DNA from: Cymodocea nodosa
Lineage: Eukaryota > Streptophyta > Magnoliopsida > Alismatales > Cymodoceaceae
Length of the DNA stretch: 64,000 bases
Reading direction: 5' to 3'
Assembly: GCA_036874045.1 (NCBI GenBank)
Contig: JAZBRI010000003.1
Span: forward strand, 2,492,501-2,556,500
The translations under genes and the position numbers were made by a program. The notes beneath the pieces are model-generated. The model was not told where the DNA came from. It did no database searches and worked only from the letters and a program-made list of their open reading frames with translations. This document shows, in pieces, positions 52,902 to 64,000 of this stretch; the stretch's first letter is position 1; every line of letters begins with the position of its first letter.

Positions 52902-53409
52902 GGGGGTGTTTGTGCACCCAAAAAATGATGAAAAACATCAAAAAGGAAAATGACGAAAAATTTTCTTTTATTTTTAACCTCTTGATCTCTAAAACTAATA
53001 GAAAATAGAAGAATTGAAAAAGTGAATTATCATAGAATATATTAACAGCATGTAATTTTATTATGAAAATTGTTTGTCTTTAGTGGATAAGAATTGATAT
53101 TATGAGAGATATATAGAACAATAGAGATATATGAAATGTATTTTATGTTATAACAATTGTCACAAATAACTCTATCTTGTATTATCTATGGTAAATTTTT
53201 TTATTCTCTATCTTGCAAACAAATACAAAAAATATTTAATTTATCAATTTCAATATTTTCTATTCTGTGAATAAATATTCATATTTTACATTTTATGATT
53301 TTTCGTCATTTTCTGTTCTATACACAAACACCTTAATTTTCTACTAACTTTGTGTTATTTTCCTTTCCATCATTTTCTTTCCACCATTTTCCAGATACAC
53401 AAACACTCT
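52902..53409. mobile_element. MITE nested in the copia gag region
   Basis: Ends GGGGTGTTTGTG and, inverted, AGAGTGTTTGTG match in 10 of 12 bases. CTAAG is present on both sides (52897-52901 and 53410-53414). Omitting the insert and one CTAAG makes the gag-like reading frame continue across the site, which independently sets the borders. The interior is AT-rich with subterminal repeats of AAATGATGAAAAA/GGAAAATGACG type. No transposase is present. The terminal sequence resembles the ends at 27191 and 29018. Confidence 0.85.
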
Positions 53410-56329
53410 CTAAGTGGCAACACAATTCCTAATCTTTTTGTTACCTTTATTTGCATTCTTAAGATATATAGGACTACCTCTTAGACTAAACCTATTGTCA
53501 TGATTGTCATACATCAACAAGCAATAGTCCTTAAGACAATAATATCAAAGGAGGATGTGTAAATGGAAAGTGTTACATTCCTTGTTAGCATTGTGGTCAA
53601 ATAAATCGTAGGCTTGATTGGTGTTGGAAAAATTTTAGGCAACCTATGTGGGCATGAATCACTACTAAGTCACATGATTCTCCTATGGTTTTATCCCCAA
53701 CACCAACTGGTCTTGAAGACTCTAAGTGACTATCTCTCAAGCTAATTATAAGTTTTTCTTGTAGTTACAACCTATCAACTCTTTGGCCACTACCACATTA
53801 GCGTTTACTTCAAGTATGGGTATGACCATAATAGCTAAAGATGATTGCCCTTAGATTACAAACTTAGAGGCTTCTTATTACATGATAAGTAGTGTTGATT
53901 TCTTTAGTCATTTACATAACCTACCTAATTCGAAAATATTACTAGTGTTGAATCTCTAGTCAAGGTACTATATATGCCTTGTTAGAATTCAACTTAATCA
54001 AACTCTTTATATTCCTAATTTTTTTGTAAATCTTTTATCTATTAGTATCATTACAACCCAACTCTCATGTTTAGTAACATTTTTGTTTTTGGTAATGATT
54101 ATTCTAGAATATCATGAGTCTATTTACTAAAAAATCGTTAAAGTATTTTGATTGTTAAAAAAAAATTATTAAGATAAAAATTCAATATTCTATTACTCCT
54201 AAATGTTTGTCTACTGATAATACTTTAGAATTTGTTAACAACACCTTTCAAACCTTTTATGTTTCTCTTAGTGTCATTCACCAAACTACTTATCCTCACA
54301 CTTCTTAGCAAAATAAGGTCATGAAACATAAGCATTGTCATATTTTAGATGTCCTTTAGGATTCTGTTACTACAAATGAAGGTTCCAAAATATCTTTATT
54401 CTAATACAATTCTTACTATGTAATATCTTGTAAATCATATGTTGTCCACAACTCTTGGTGGTGAAGTCCTCTTTCATTGTCTTTGTCCTAATGTTGAACT
54501 TTTCTTCCTTACACCACATGTGTTTGGTTGTATTGCCTTCATCCAAGTTTTTTTTCTTGGCTTAGATAAGCTCTTGTCTTGATCTTTCGAGTGTGCCTTT
54601 ATTAGTTACTTTTAAAAAAATACCAACACTATCACCCTCTCACTTAGAAATATTATCTTTGCTGATGTCACTCTTTTTGGATAACAACCTTATTTTATTG
54701 AAGCTCCTAAAGTGCTTGACAATGTTCCCCTACCTATGCCTATTCCTATAAGTAGTGAGTTTGATAGTGATAACTGCAAGTTTGATAGTGTTGGTAGAGT
54801 TACCACTTGTCCACATCAACATATGGCACCATCTCCACCAATAGAACTTGCCTTATCTCTTGACACAAATCTTAAACCCCCTACCACTATTTAAAACCTA
54901 CCTATTACCTTATGGAAAGATACATGAACTTGCATTAATCATCCTATCTTTTAATTCATTTCTTATGATTATTTTAATTCTTTTTATCATAACTTTACCT
55001 TTGCTATATTCTTTAAGTTTATATCAAGAAACTATCAAGAGGTTTTACAATTACCGTATTGAAAGACAACTATGAATGAAGAAGTGTTAACCTTACGATC
55101 TCATGGTACATCAAAGTTGATATTTTATCCTACTTGAACAAATATAATTTCTTGTAGATAGGTTTTCGCCCTCAAGTATAAACCAAATGGTTTAGTTAAC
55201 AAATATAATGCCCATTTGGTAACTCATGACTTTACTTGGACTTATGATACTAATTATGAAGAGACATTTTCACCAGTTTCTTAGCTTAACTTATTTATAT
55301 GCTTTTGTCTATTATCATCAATTGTTAATAGAGGCTTTATCTTTATGATGATTTGACTGAACAGGTCTATATGAAACAACTTCTTGTATATGTTGCTTAA
55401 GAAAATAATTTATTATACAAGTTAAAGAAAGTCATCTATGGAGTGTAGTATGACAAATTTAGCTAAGTCATCCTTAACGAAGATTTCCATCATTGTGTTG
55501 TGGATCATTTCATTTTCCTATAGAAGACAACCATTGAATGCGTTATATTGTCAGTGTATGTTGATGATATCTTTATCATTGACAATGATGCAATTGAAAA
55601 TGGAAAGACTAAGAATTACCATTAAAGAGCCTTTACTATAAAGTATGAATAGACCAGGATGCTTTTTAGAAATTGAGTTAGCATACTCAAAAGGAAAAAT
55701 GATGTTATCTTAGCATAAATATATCATGGATTTGTTGTAGGAAATTGGTTGCCTTATTGAGTTAGTTTATACATGAACTAAAGAAAGTACACAAGTACTT
55801 GCTTATATTAAAGACACTTGGTAAAAGACTTACAAGGCCTATGATCACTTAAAGATAAAAGCTTATTTAGATTCAAGATATGGACATGATAAGAGAGATG
55901 GAAAATCTACTTTGAGCTATTACACCTATATAGGAGAGAATCTAATCACATGGTGTAACAAGAAACCAAATGTTGTATCACTTTCCAATGTTGAGGTAAA
56001 GTAGAGATCATTGACACAGACAACTTGTGAGTTGATGTAGCTCAAATTCCTTCTCAGTGAGTTTGGGATAATAGTTCAGGATCTGATGTCTATACATTGT
56101 AATAATCAAGTAACTATACATAATGTAAAGAATAAAACATTTCATGAATACACTAAATATATCAAAATTGACTATCATTATGTTTGAGTTTGATAATGAA
56201 AGGAGTGATCACTACTTCTTACACTTCGTCCTCTAAGTAGCTTGCAATATTTTCACTGTGGGGTTAAGTTAAGGTGTGTTTGAGTCACTTTGTAGCAAGT
56301 TGGATATGATAGACATACACTCTCAAACT

Positions 56330-56339
56330 TGAGGAGGAG
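56330..56339 (+). other. Polypurine tract of the copia element
   Basis: TGAGGAGGAG lies immediately before the 3' LTR, the position where plus-strand synthesis is primed. Confidence 0.85.
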
Positions 56340-56472
56340 TGTGAAGAGATGTAATTTAGTGTTGTATCCTATTGGATAGCTAAATGGATATCTGTTTAAT
56401 TATCCATTTAGCTAACCATGTATTTATATATAACTCATGCACAGTAAAACTCTCTTTTCTTTCCCTCTCATA
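56340..56472 (+). repeat. 3' LTR of the copia element
   Basis: It starts TGTGAAGAGATG and ends CTCTCATA, aligning along its whole length with the 5' LTR. AGCCT follows as the second target-site copy. Confidence 0.93.
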
Positions 56473-56477
56473 AGCCT

Positions 56478-57999
56478 TTTTTTTTCGAAATTGGTAAGAC
56501 ATAGTCAATAAACTTTGATCATAGTAGGAAGCATAAAATCACATAGTTTAAACTTATGTACTTAGAATTGGTTAAATGCCCAAAAAACTTTCAAAAGATG
56601 TTTTCCTTCTCTAGTACCATTTGTGCCCAGGTTATTGGACCAAATTAGATCAAGCTACCTTCTTCACCTACCTTGCAAAAAAGGTTGTCAATCCTTAAAC
56701 ATGTACTGAAGTGGTATAGGAAACATAACTCTTTTGAAGCAGCTGTCTCCTAAGTGGAATCTCTATTTATTTTAAAGGAGAGTCTATTCATCTTCAAGTA
56801 TAAAAAACTACTATATTTTTTTGACCTTTCTACCAGGATTATGGTCAGTTCTCCATCTTCTCTGGTTTGCTATTACCATGTCACGTTTCTACACAAAGAA
56901 ATCAATACTTCTGTAGCAAACCTGGCATATTACACAACCATGCAACCAATCTATCAATGTGGGCCAACATTCTATCCACTTTGCTTTGTGTCATTTTTAA
57001 TATATCCAACGTACTCAAAATTTGACATGGGGTACGGGTAGAGCTCCTGAACCTAAATGCAAATAACACATAAAAATTTTGATGTAGTATGGAAAAATCC
57101 CTGTCATGGAAAACATCAACAAAAAGACAATATAAACTGCTATGTTTATATTTATTGTGGGAATCCCAAATAAGATCATAACATTGGTTGCATACAAACT
57201 ACCGTTAATGTTGCAAACTAAATATTTTGAATGTGCATGGACTATCATTGAAAACTTAAAGGTTATTATTATAAGTTTTTTGTAATGATTCCACTAAATA
57301 CAAATAAACATTTTCAAATAATATAGCAAGCCAGTGAAATAAACAAGGCAATACAAAATTTGATATTTTGAAATATAAGCAATATCCATTGGTCGATAAA
57401 GCCACTAAAACTAGCAAGTCATCAAGATTCTGGCATTTTTGGTAACCAAGATGCACAATCTAATGTGGATATTTCATGAACACTGCATTGGGAATGGCTT
57501 TATGCTTTCCTGGTATGGAATGAGAATGACAAGAGCATAAATCACTATAATTGCAAAGTCATCCTAAATTTCTTGGAATTTCTCCAGCAATGAACGTGAT
57601 TCACTTTGAATTCTTAAACTTCTTTGAATTTGCCTGAAGTCCGTATTTTCATATTTGAGCAGCCCATATTAAAAATCCTTTTAAAAATTAAATCTATGGG
57701 TGGCTTCCAAAAGCAGCCAAACTTTTCTGGATGCAACTTACATATGTAGAACAAAATCGGTTGTAAATTGGATAAACTAGACCCAACTTATAGGTATGAG
57801 TTTCATAAGTCTTTATAGTTTAGAATTCTTCAAAAGTAGATGTGATTTTGACGGTATTATCTACCAAGTTCTTTTTGCTACATCAAGATTTTTTCGATAA
57901 TGCAAGTGATTTTGTTTAAATTTGAACCTAAGACTTGTCTCACAATGAAATGGAAGACTGACCATATTATTCCATTGTTAGGTTAATTGGGGAAATTAT
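56478..57999. other. AT-rich intergenic, no gene seen
   Basis: It lies between the copia element and the LINE remnant. I see no domain, splice-supported exon or clear repeat. Confidence 0.5.
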
Positions 58000-58625
58000 A
58001 AGTAGGAAATTATTATAAGTAGCAATGGTAAAATTATAAATGATGTTGTCTGTACGATTAAGATAGGATGGATGAAATGGAGAAATATTTTTGAGTATTA
58101 TGCGATAGGAGTATACCTTAGAATTAAAAGGAAAATTTTATAAAATTGTTATTTGCCAACTATAATTTACAACTCAAAATGTTGGATTGAAAAGTGTGAT
58201 CATATGCAAAAAGTTAGTATCAGTATGATGTATAGGCTTAGATAAATGAATAATATACCATAAGGGATAAGTTAAAAAATGATTTCATTAAAAATAAAGT
58301 AAGAGTTGCACCAATTGAAAATAAGAGTAAATCAATTTAAATAGTTTGGTCACATCTTTAAGAAATCAAAAAATGTATCAATTGGAAGAGAAGAATTAAT
58401 TACTGTAGAAGAAATTAAAAGAAGTAGAGAGATTTAAACTATTTAGTTAGGAATTATAAGAAAAAATTTAAATTTATGTAATTTAATTGAAGATTTGACC
58501 ATAGATAAAAATATTTAGAAGAAAAAGATTTGTGTGAACAATTTCACGTGATGGAATTATAAATTAAATTATTGTTGTTAGTTAATTGGGGTGGATTTGT
58601 CAGGAGCCAACTTGGGTCTATTACT
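58000..58625 (+). mobile_element. RTE-type LINE remnant (end of reverse transcriptase ORF)
   Basis: In shifting frames the translation follows the C-terminal end of plant RTE/LINE reverse transcriptase. IKIGWMKWRNIFEYY corresponds to the usual IKAGWLKWR segment. LRIKRKIL, NSKCWIEK and MMYRLR follow. ELHQLKIR then stands where V-APIE-K is expected, followed by FGHI where WFGHV is expected. The remnant ends near GVDLSGANLG. Stops and frameshifts are frequent. Only the 3' part survives. Confidence 0.7.
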
Positions 58626-59504
58626 TTAAGAAGTACATCAAATAGTCCTGAAGTTTTTATCTAAAAATCTTCCACAAAGGCCCTTTTCTTTTCTTTTTTA
58701 TAACATTAGAATTTTGAATTCAATTCTATTCCTTTCTTTAGTTTGCAAATATGTGTGTGCTTCCATCTTTTTCTCCTTACATACTATATTACCATGAATA
58801 CATAATGAATCTCAATTTGCGCCACTAGCAAAAGTCCAAGAAACAAACTCAACAATAACACCATGAAAAGTACAAGATATATTTTAACTCTTAAAGCAAA
58901 AGTGCACAATCATAAAAAGGATTTACAATCAAATAGACAGCAAGTCATACTAACGCTTTCACTGATCAGTAAAGTATAACCAGATGGCACACCCAGTATG
59001 TAATTCCTCCCCTCAAGGTCATTCTCTACTCTTTGACTAATCTACGTCTTCATACTGAACAATGAAATGCGGTAAGATCCAGCTAATTTTCAAAGTAAAT
59101 AAACAAAACCATTCATTTTGGATTTTTTTTCCATTCACGCTGTATGGAGTTGAACTGAGATGCTTCCTTATTATTATACACCACTTGCGAAACATCAAAT
59201 CCTAAAAACAAACAAGGGCCATGAAGAAAACTTATTTTATACCCCAGATTACATTAGAACAGAGTTCTGGAATATGGGTCCAACCAGAACAGCAGACTCA
59301 TGTCAGGAACATTTGTTTCAACCACTGATTGATGCCAATTTTCACATCAGGAATGTCAATTCTTGTTTGTTTGGAACTCAAGTATCTAATGCCAAAATGT
59401 TTGTTTTTGACTTATCTATGCACTGTAATCATCAATGGGGGTGAATAAGTAGATGGTTTTTCTGTTTCTATTTAAAATTGAAATTGCAATATCATTCATT
59501 GTTC

Positions 59505-59714
59505 TTGCTGTCAAAACCGTAGTCTGCCTTGGAAAATTCTTCATCCATACCCAAGACAGAGATCTGTCTTTGATCATGAATAGTTTGATTTGTCAATGAT
59601 GATTTCAGTCTCCATAATCTTGAATTGTGAACCTTGTGTTGTCGTTCCTAAACCTTTTCCTTCATTATATGATTTCTGTGGGTACATCTCATATCTATAT
59701 CTATTAGAACAGAC
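59505..59714 (-). pseudogene. Coding-like minus-strand stretch, possible exon with frame change
   Basis: An AG acceptor (TTTTTTTAG) precedes 59714. One frame reads VCSNRYRYEMYPQKSYNEGK and continues to a stop near 59580. A second frame, open from about 59650, reads RQISVLGMDEEFSKADYGFD and ends in KNNE plus a stop near 59505. The composition looks like plant protein, but I recognise no family, and the change of frame means it is either two overlapping chance frames or a broken exon. Its link to the gene at 63.6 kb is only positional. Confidence 0.25.
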
Positions 59715-60459
59715 CTAAAAAAAGAAACCATGAAATGGAATATTAGTATCGCAAGAAGCATTAAAACCAAACACAATCAGTCAGTTAAAACACTTATGCA
59801 TATAAATAGGAAATGGATGCTAGTCAGGGCTGAGCATGGTTGGAGAGATACCTAGTATAAAGGATTAACAAAGGGAGATAAAAATAGGTTTAAAAGTTGA
59901 ATAGGAAAGGGGTCAGTTTGAATGATGACCTTTTAGTCATCAATAGAAATGTCTCCTATGAAGTGAAAATAGTCGTTCCTAAGTATAGGCAAAGAAAGGT
60001 GAGAAGGGATGGACTGTTAGAAGACAATCCCAAAGGAAGTCCACACTACAGTGTGTATATTTCATTTTCAACATCTTTTTCTGACTAGGCTGGGTCAAAA
60101 ATTGGTTTGGAATCAATATCAATGCCCCTTTCCTTTAGTGGATGGTAAGCGAATGAAACGGTAAAATAAGAAAATACCTAAATAGATATTATGCTAAACA
60201 ACAATGACTAGGGAAGATCCTCATGTCAATGGTCCCTATTAATGAACTTGGACCCAGTGGGTCTGGATAAGGTAATCAATGTGGCTCATTTATTCATTTA
60301 GTAGGTCTTGGCTATTCAAGTTGTTCAATGATCATAATGATTTGCTCCTTTAGTTGTGCTTCTAAGCTTCAAGCTTAAGGGTTGGGCTAGCCATAGCCTA
60401 AACACTGATTGATTACTTAAATTAGGAAATGATTTTGGATAAAGATGTATGGGGAAAAA

Positions 60460-60657
60460 TACCTTATTACATTATTGTTATTTTCTTGATAACTCTAAAA
60501 TCCCTTAGAGCCACTGTCCTTCCAAACTGAGGTTTTATGCCTAGCATCTCTGCAAGATTCCTAATTCTGCACTATTTGCATTTACTAGGGTTCAAACACA
60601 GGATCACTCAGATGGGGACCTTTTGATGAGACACCTTGTCACTGAGTCATTTAGTTT
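60460..60657 (-). mobile_element. tRNA-derived SINE
   Basis: Read on the minus strand, TGACTCAGTGACAAGG is an A-box (about 60634-60649) and GTTTGAACCCTA a B-box (about 60587-60598). The text between (TCATCAAAAGGTCCCCATCT) is typical of a widespread plant SINE head. The body continues past GCTCTAAGGGATTTTAGAGT to an A/T-rich tail near 60460. No target duplication is clear. Confidence 0.75.
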
Positions 60658-61195
60658 TTTCTTTGAATTCAGTTTTGGTTCTAACTCAATCCACTATTTT
60701 ATTTTGTTTCCATTTCAAACTAAATGGATAATTCATAAAAATAAAGCATATTCTCTATAATTATATTATTCTAATTTGATAGGAAGTGATGTTTACCAAT
60801 TATTGGCAACTTAAAACAGCAATGGAATGGATAAAATCAGCTGGCCTGTACTATATCTAATGAAATGCATCATGAGATGCGCCAAAGGCACAAGGATGAT
60901 GAGTGGGGTTAGTGGTTATAAAAATCTAATAAACCAAATACTAGTTACTTCAGTGACTAAATATGGTAAAAGGATAAAATATAAGATTTATGAGTAAAAA
61001 TTGTAGATTTCTCACCTTAATATTGCTCAACTAATACACAGAAATTACTATAACAGAAAAGATACTGCCTTTAGCTTATAATTATGCATTCATAAAGAAC
61101 TATAAAGTACATGAAAGATTGTTGGTAAGCGATAATACAAGCTAATGAGACCATAAATGATTGGCAAAACACAGTACCATAAGGTTCTTACTAAC

Positions 61196-61251
61196 TCCTG
61201 TCAGGCTAAGAGGATGCATCACAAGATCATGCACATAGTAATCCTTTTCTG
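61196..61251 (-). CDS. Possible internal exon of the right-edge gene
   Basis: The acceptor TTTGCAG is followed by an open frame reading EKDYYVHDLVMHPLSLTG and a GTTAGT donor. At 56 bases and with good splice signals it looks like an exon, but I recognise no domain, and the connection to 63617-63911 is an inference. Confidence 0.3.
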
Positions 61252-63616
61252 CTGCAAAGCAAGAAAGAGTAAGAACCTTAGTAAGCAGATTGAGAACAAA
61301 AAGTTAAAGATAAGCTATCATATAACTAAATCATAAGAAGAAAAATAAAATATCACCCTGTTCCACACAATAAAAATTATAATAAATTTCAGTAAAGTTG
61401 AGTAATTTCCATGACCTAGAACATAACAGATTAAAAAATTTGCAGCTATATAATTTTTATGTTTAATGTAATGAGTGAAATAGTTATAGAGAGGGTATCT
61501 GAAAGATAAGCGCTCTTAGTTCATCTGCAATTAAACTGAAAAGGACAAGCCTTAGTCTTGTCTGTCATAAGAAGGCAATAGATTCAAAATATACTAGAAA
61601 TTTACAAGAATTTACTTGTCTGATTGGACAAAATAGTTCTGCATGTAAGGAAGTAAATCACATTTTAATAGTTTTGAAAAAAAATGAATTTTTTGTCAAG
61701 TTGCCAAATAGCAGAAGCATTGTTAATAAATTTGAACCATGTTGACAGCATTCAGCCTTTGCGTCCCCTAGATGGATCAAGGGTAAGCATCCTCCCCACT
61801 ATTTGTTTTAAGAGGTACCCAGGAAGCTATCCTACTCCAAATCCATTTGAAAAGGATAGAATGTTCACGTTTTTCCTTGGTGAGTTCAATCTCTTACGGA
61901 AGTAGAAGTTTAAACCTACATGAAAGAGGTAGGGATAAGACCATGGGTGTTTCCCTCAGAGGTGCAACACATAAAAAGGAGTAAATCAGATGTTACCTCC
62001 TTTTACTGAATGAAGTTCCTTACACATGCATTTGTCCCCCCTCCCTCCTCTCACCCAAGCTATAATTTCCTTGCATCATCATTGTGTGTTACCGATTAGA
62101 GCATATCATCTTCCATTATGTCGTACACTGTCTTCATCCTTTGCCATTATCACTGCATTGTGCACTAATGACATTTACTAATCGTGTCTACAACACCATC
62201 ATCATTCCTCCTTACAGATGCACTACCATGGTCCAAGATCTCCAGGTATGTTCTGGTGTCTCCCTCTTTGAGTATAGTGTTGGGACCAGTTTAGGGTATC
62301 ATTATTAGGGTTTACGATAATTAAGTACATCTAAATTCTAAAAAATTATAAGTTATTAATATATTTACAAATATCAAAATATTTAGAAATGATAAAATAG
62401 CAAGTAAAAAACATGAAAATTTCTAAATTATTGGGAAACAAAAATGCATCACTTCTTTATTTTTGACATTGAGTCATTCATTATTCATTTAAGGATTTCT
62501 TCATCCTTTAGAATATTATTATTAATGTATCGTTTTAAATGTAATAAATGTGTAGTAATTAAATCCAAATGGTTTTATATGCATATGGATGCTTACTTTC
62601 TCTAACCCAAAGGTTTTGAATCATGATTTGAGTGTTTTCTGCAATGCTTGAAGACTTCCAAAACTTTACCACGTTTCCATCAATATATGATATATTTTTT
62701 TTTTGTTAAACCAAATTCTGATATGAAATTGATGCAGTGAACATTGTGCAAAGGAGCCAACATAAAGCAATATCTGAAATTAAAATTTCAGTCTCTGCCA
62801 CATGATATGCATAAATACATTTCCAAAGTTGCAGTGGAAAATTCTGTAGTGTACAGGTTTCCAGATTCCCCAATTTTCAAGTGTATTTATAATACCTGGA
62901 TGCTTGAGAAACATGATCAAATATCTTAACTTCTGAAACACAGAAGAAATTACACCATCAAAAGGATGGCAGATTATAGTTGTAAAATATCTACCTTGTT
63001 TCATTAGTATATGCAATGGTACTTTCATGCGGGCTGATTATTCAGGGGCATCAATGATTGCAAAAAAGGAAATACACGAGAATAGATCATGATTCTTTTG
63101 TAAAGAGCATTTTCAAGTGTTGAGACGAAGTGGTATTATTATAATCATGCATAAGATAATAAAACTTTATGAGATAATGAATCATATTTATGGGGATTAT
63201 GCTGAGCAATTTTAATTAGTTCAACTGAGGCAGTATCAAACTTCTTATTAAAAGCATCCATGAAAGAAAAATTGATTAGAAATTGATCTGATTTTGTTAT
63301 TTTTCAAAATAATATAGTATATTATAAGTTTGGAATGACCATGACAACATTTAATAAAAGTTGCAATAGATTGAAGAATTGATTTCAATGATCAAAGCCT
63401 TGGACAAGGTTTTTTCCATCAAACATAATTGGCAATACATGGATAAAAAATTCAAGAATTGTTTCTCAAGATACAACTACATTTTTGTCCTGACAAATAC
63501 AAGGATATCATAAAACTGCATATAAGAACACAAATAAGGCATAGATAAATAGTGAATATAACTTAAACTTTTCTTCAATGATAACCATTAAAACTAAGAA
63601 ATTGCTTGTTGATTTT

Positions 63617-63911
63617 TTATGTACCATTTATTGGTGTATCAAATGCACCAGATGGAAGTGGATCAAAGTCAGCACCGACTGGAGGGCCATTTTCATGGTA
63701 GAGTCTTCCTAATTTTCTTTTGACTGAAGAAATGGAAGAAGCCTGCTTCCAACAGTTTATAAATAGGTCTTCTTTCATCCCCATTCCGCTGTTTAAATTT
63801 TTAAAATTCATAAGTTGGTCATCATCATTTTGAAAAGTGCATCCCAATTGACCGGCAACAAGAGGTTCTTCAAACTCGTCTAAATGCATTTCTGAGAATC
63901 TGAGCAACTTC
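63617..63911 (-). CDS. Partial protein with RINGLET/homeodomain-like FDPLPxGAF motif
   Basis: The exon begins at an AG acceptor (TATTCCCAG) near 63912 and reads KLLRFSEMHLDEFEEPL and so on to RLYHENGPPVGADFDPLPSG followed by AFDTPI. The block GPPxGxxFDPLPPGAF is characteristic of plant homeodomain-DDT (RLT/RINGLET) proteins, where it follows the N-terminal homeodomain; here the homeodomain would lie beyond the right edge. The open frame ends at TAA 63617, but a GT at about 63623 could be a donor to exons farther left. Just upstream (63912-64000) another frame is open and reads SAFEKIEQHLHLVRC then FNDDVFPG, as if one base separated it from this exon's frame. The family call rests on one motif. 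Confidence 0.45.
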
Positions 63912-64000
63912 CTGGGAATACATCATCATTGAATGTGCAACGCACCAAATGCAGATGTTGCTCTATTTTCTCAAATGCAGATACCTCTTTAGAAGAAGGT

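Larger units (their letters stand above)
51813..56472 (+). mobile_element. Ty1/copia LTR retrotransposon, degenerate, with nested MITE
   Basis: The element runs from TGTGGAGAGATG to CTCTCATA. Two short LTRs (136 and 133 bp), a primer-binding site complementary to initiator tRNA-Met, a polypurine tract and a five-base target duplication define it. Inside, gag-like text is split by a 508-bp MITE (52902-53409). Reverse transcriptase is recognised by TFSPV (about 55264) and YVDDI (55557), followed by RNase H motifs such as DGKSTLSYY and NVVSLSNVE. Many stop codons and frameshifts interrupt every domain, so it cannot code for its own proteins. Short LTRs and this layout suggest an Ale/Retrofit-like lineage, an inference only. 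Confidence 0.93.
58626..63616. other. Region left of the right-edge gene
   Basis: Mostly AT-rich. It contains a SINE (60460-60657) and two coding-like minus-strand pieces (59505-59714 and 61196-61251) that may be exons of the gene at 63617-63911. Nothing else is recognised. Confidence 0.4.

Noticed and set aside
59160..59444. 94-codon open frame on the plus strand
   Set aside because: Composition is not distinctive, no family is recognised, and a minus-strand gene seems to cover this area.

Overview
The window is nuclear DNA from a flowering plant. Its genes are split by spliceosomal introns, and the DNA between them is very AT-rich and littered with plant retrotransposons, SINEs and MITE-like elements. 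GC-rich first exons, protein details and repeat style suggest a monocot, possibly banana-like, but that assignment is an inference. No operons, CRISPR arrays or bacterial features are present.

Layout. 838-1520 (minus) holds three exons of a mitochondrial/peroxisomal fission protein FIS1; the last exon or exons would lie beyond the left edge, and the first exon carries a one-base frameshift. 2783-5009 (minus) is a complete six-exon secreted GH9 endo-beta-1,4-glucanase (506 aa). 7078-22119 (plus) is a complete condensin I subunit CAP-D2 gene (about 1,329 aa, 16 exons). It is divergent from the glucanase across about 2 kb, with E2F-like sites just before the ATG. 25816-43607 (minus) is a complete nine-exon gene of the plant PH-RCC1-FYVE-BRX (PRAF) family, 1,100 aa, convergent with CAP-D2. 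Its introns hold copia, SINE and MITE pieces and several tandem repeats. Every exon junction proposed for the three complete genes keeps the reading frame.

The right third (about 43.7-63.6 kb) is mostly gene-poor. It has an orphan GC-rich island with many ACGT cores (45.53-45.99 kb), a MITE-like element (47.04-47.22 kb) and a degenerate copia retrotransposon (51813-56472) with two short LTRs, PBS, PPT and an AGCCT target duplication. That retrotransposon is itself interrupted by a MITE. It also has an RTE-type LINE remnant (about 58.0-58.6 kb) and a tRNA-derived SINE (60.46-60.66 kb). At the right edge, a minus-strand exon (63617-63911) encodes a motif typical of RINGLET-type homeodomain proteins; two further coding-like pieces at 61.2 and 59.6 kb may belong to the same gene.

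The genes share no obvious pathway: organelle fission, wall remodelling, chromosome condensation and a lipid-binding RCC1 signalling protein. I found no novel multi-gene system. The points most worth a second look are the FIS1 frameshift, the dated nested insertion, the GC island without a gene, and the incomplete gene at the right edge.
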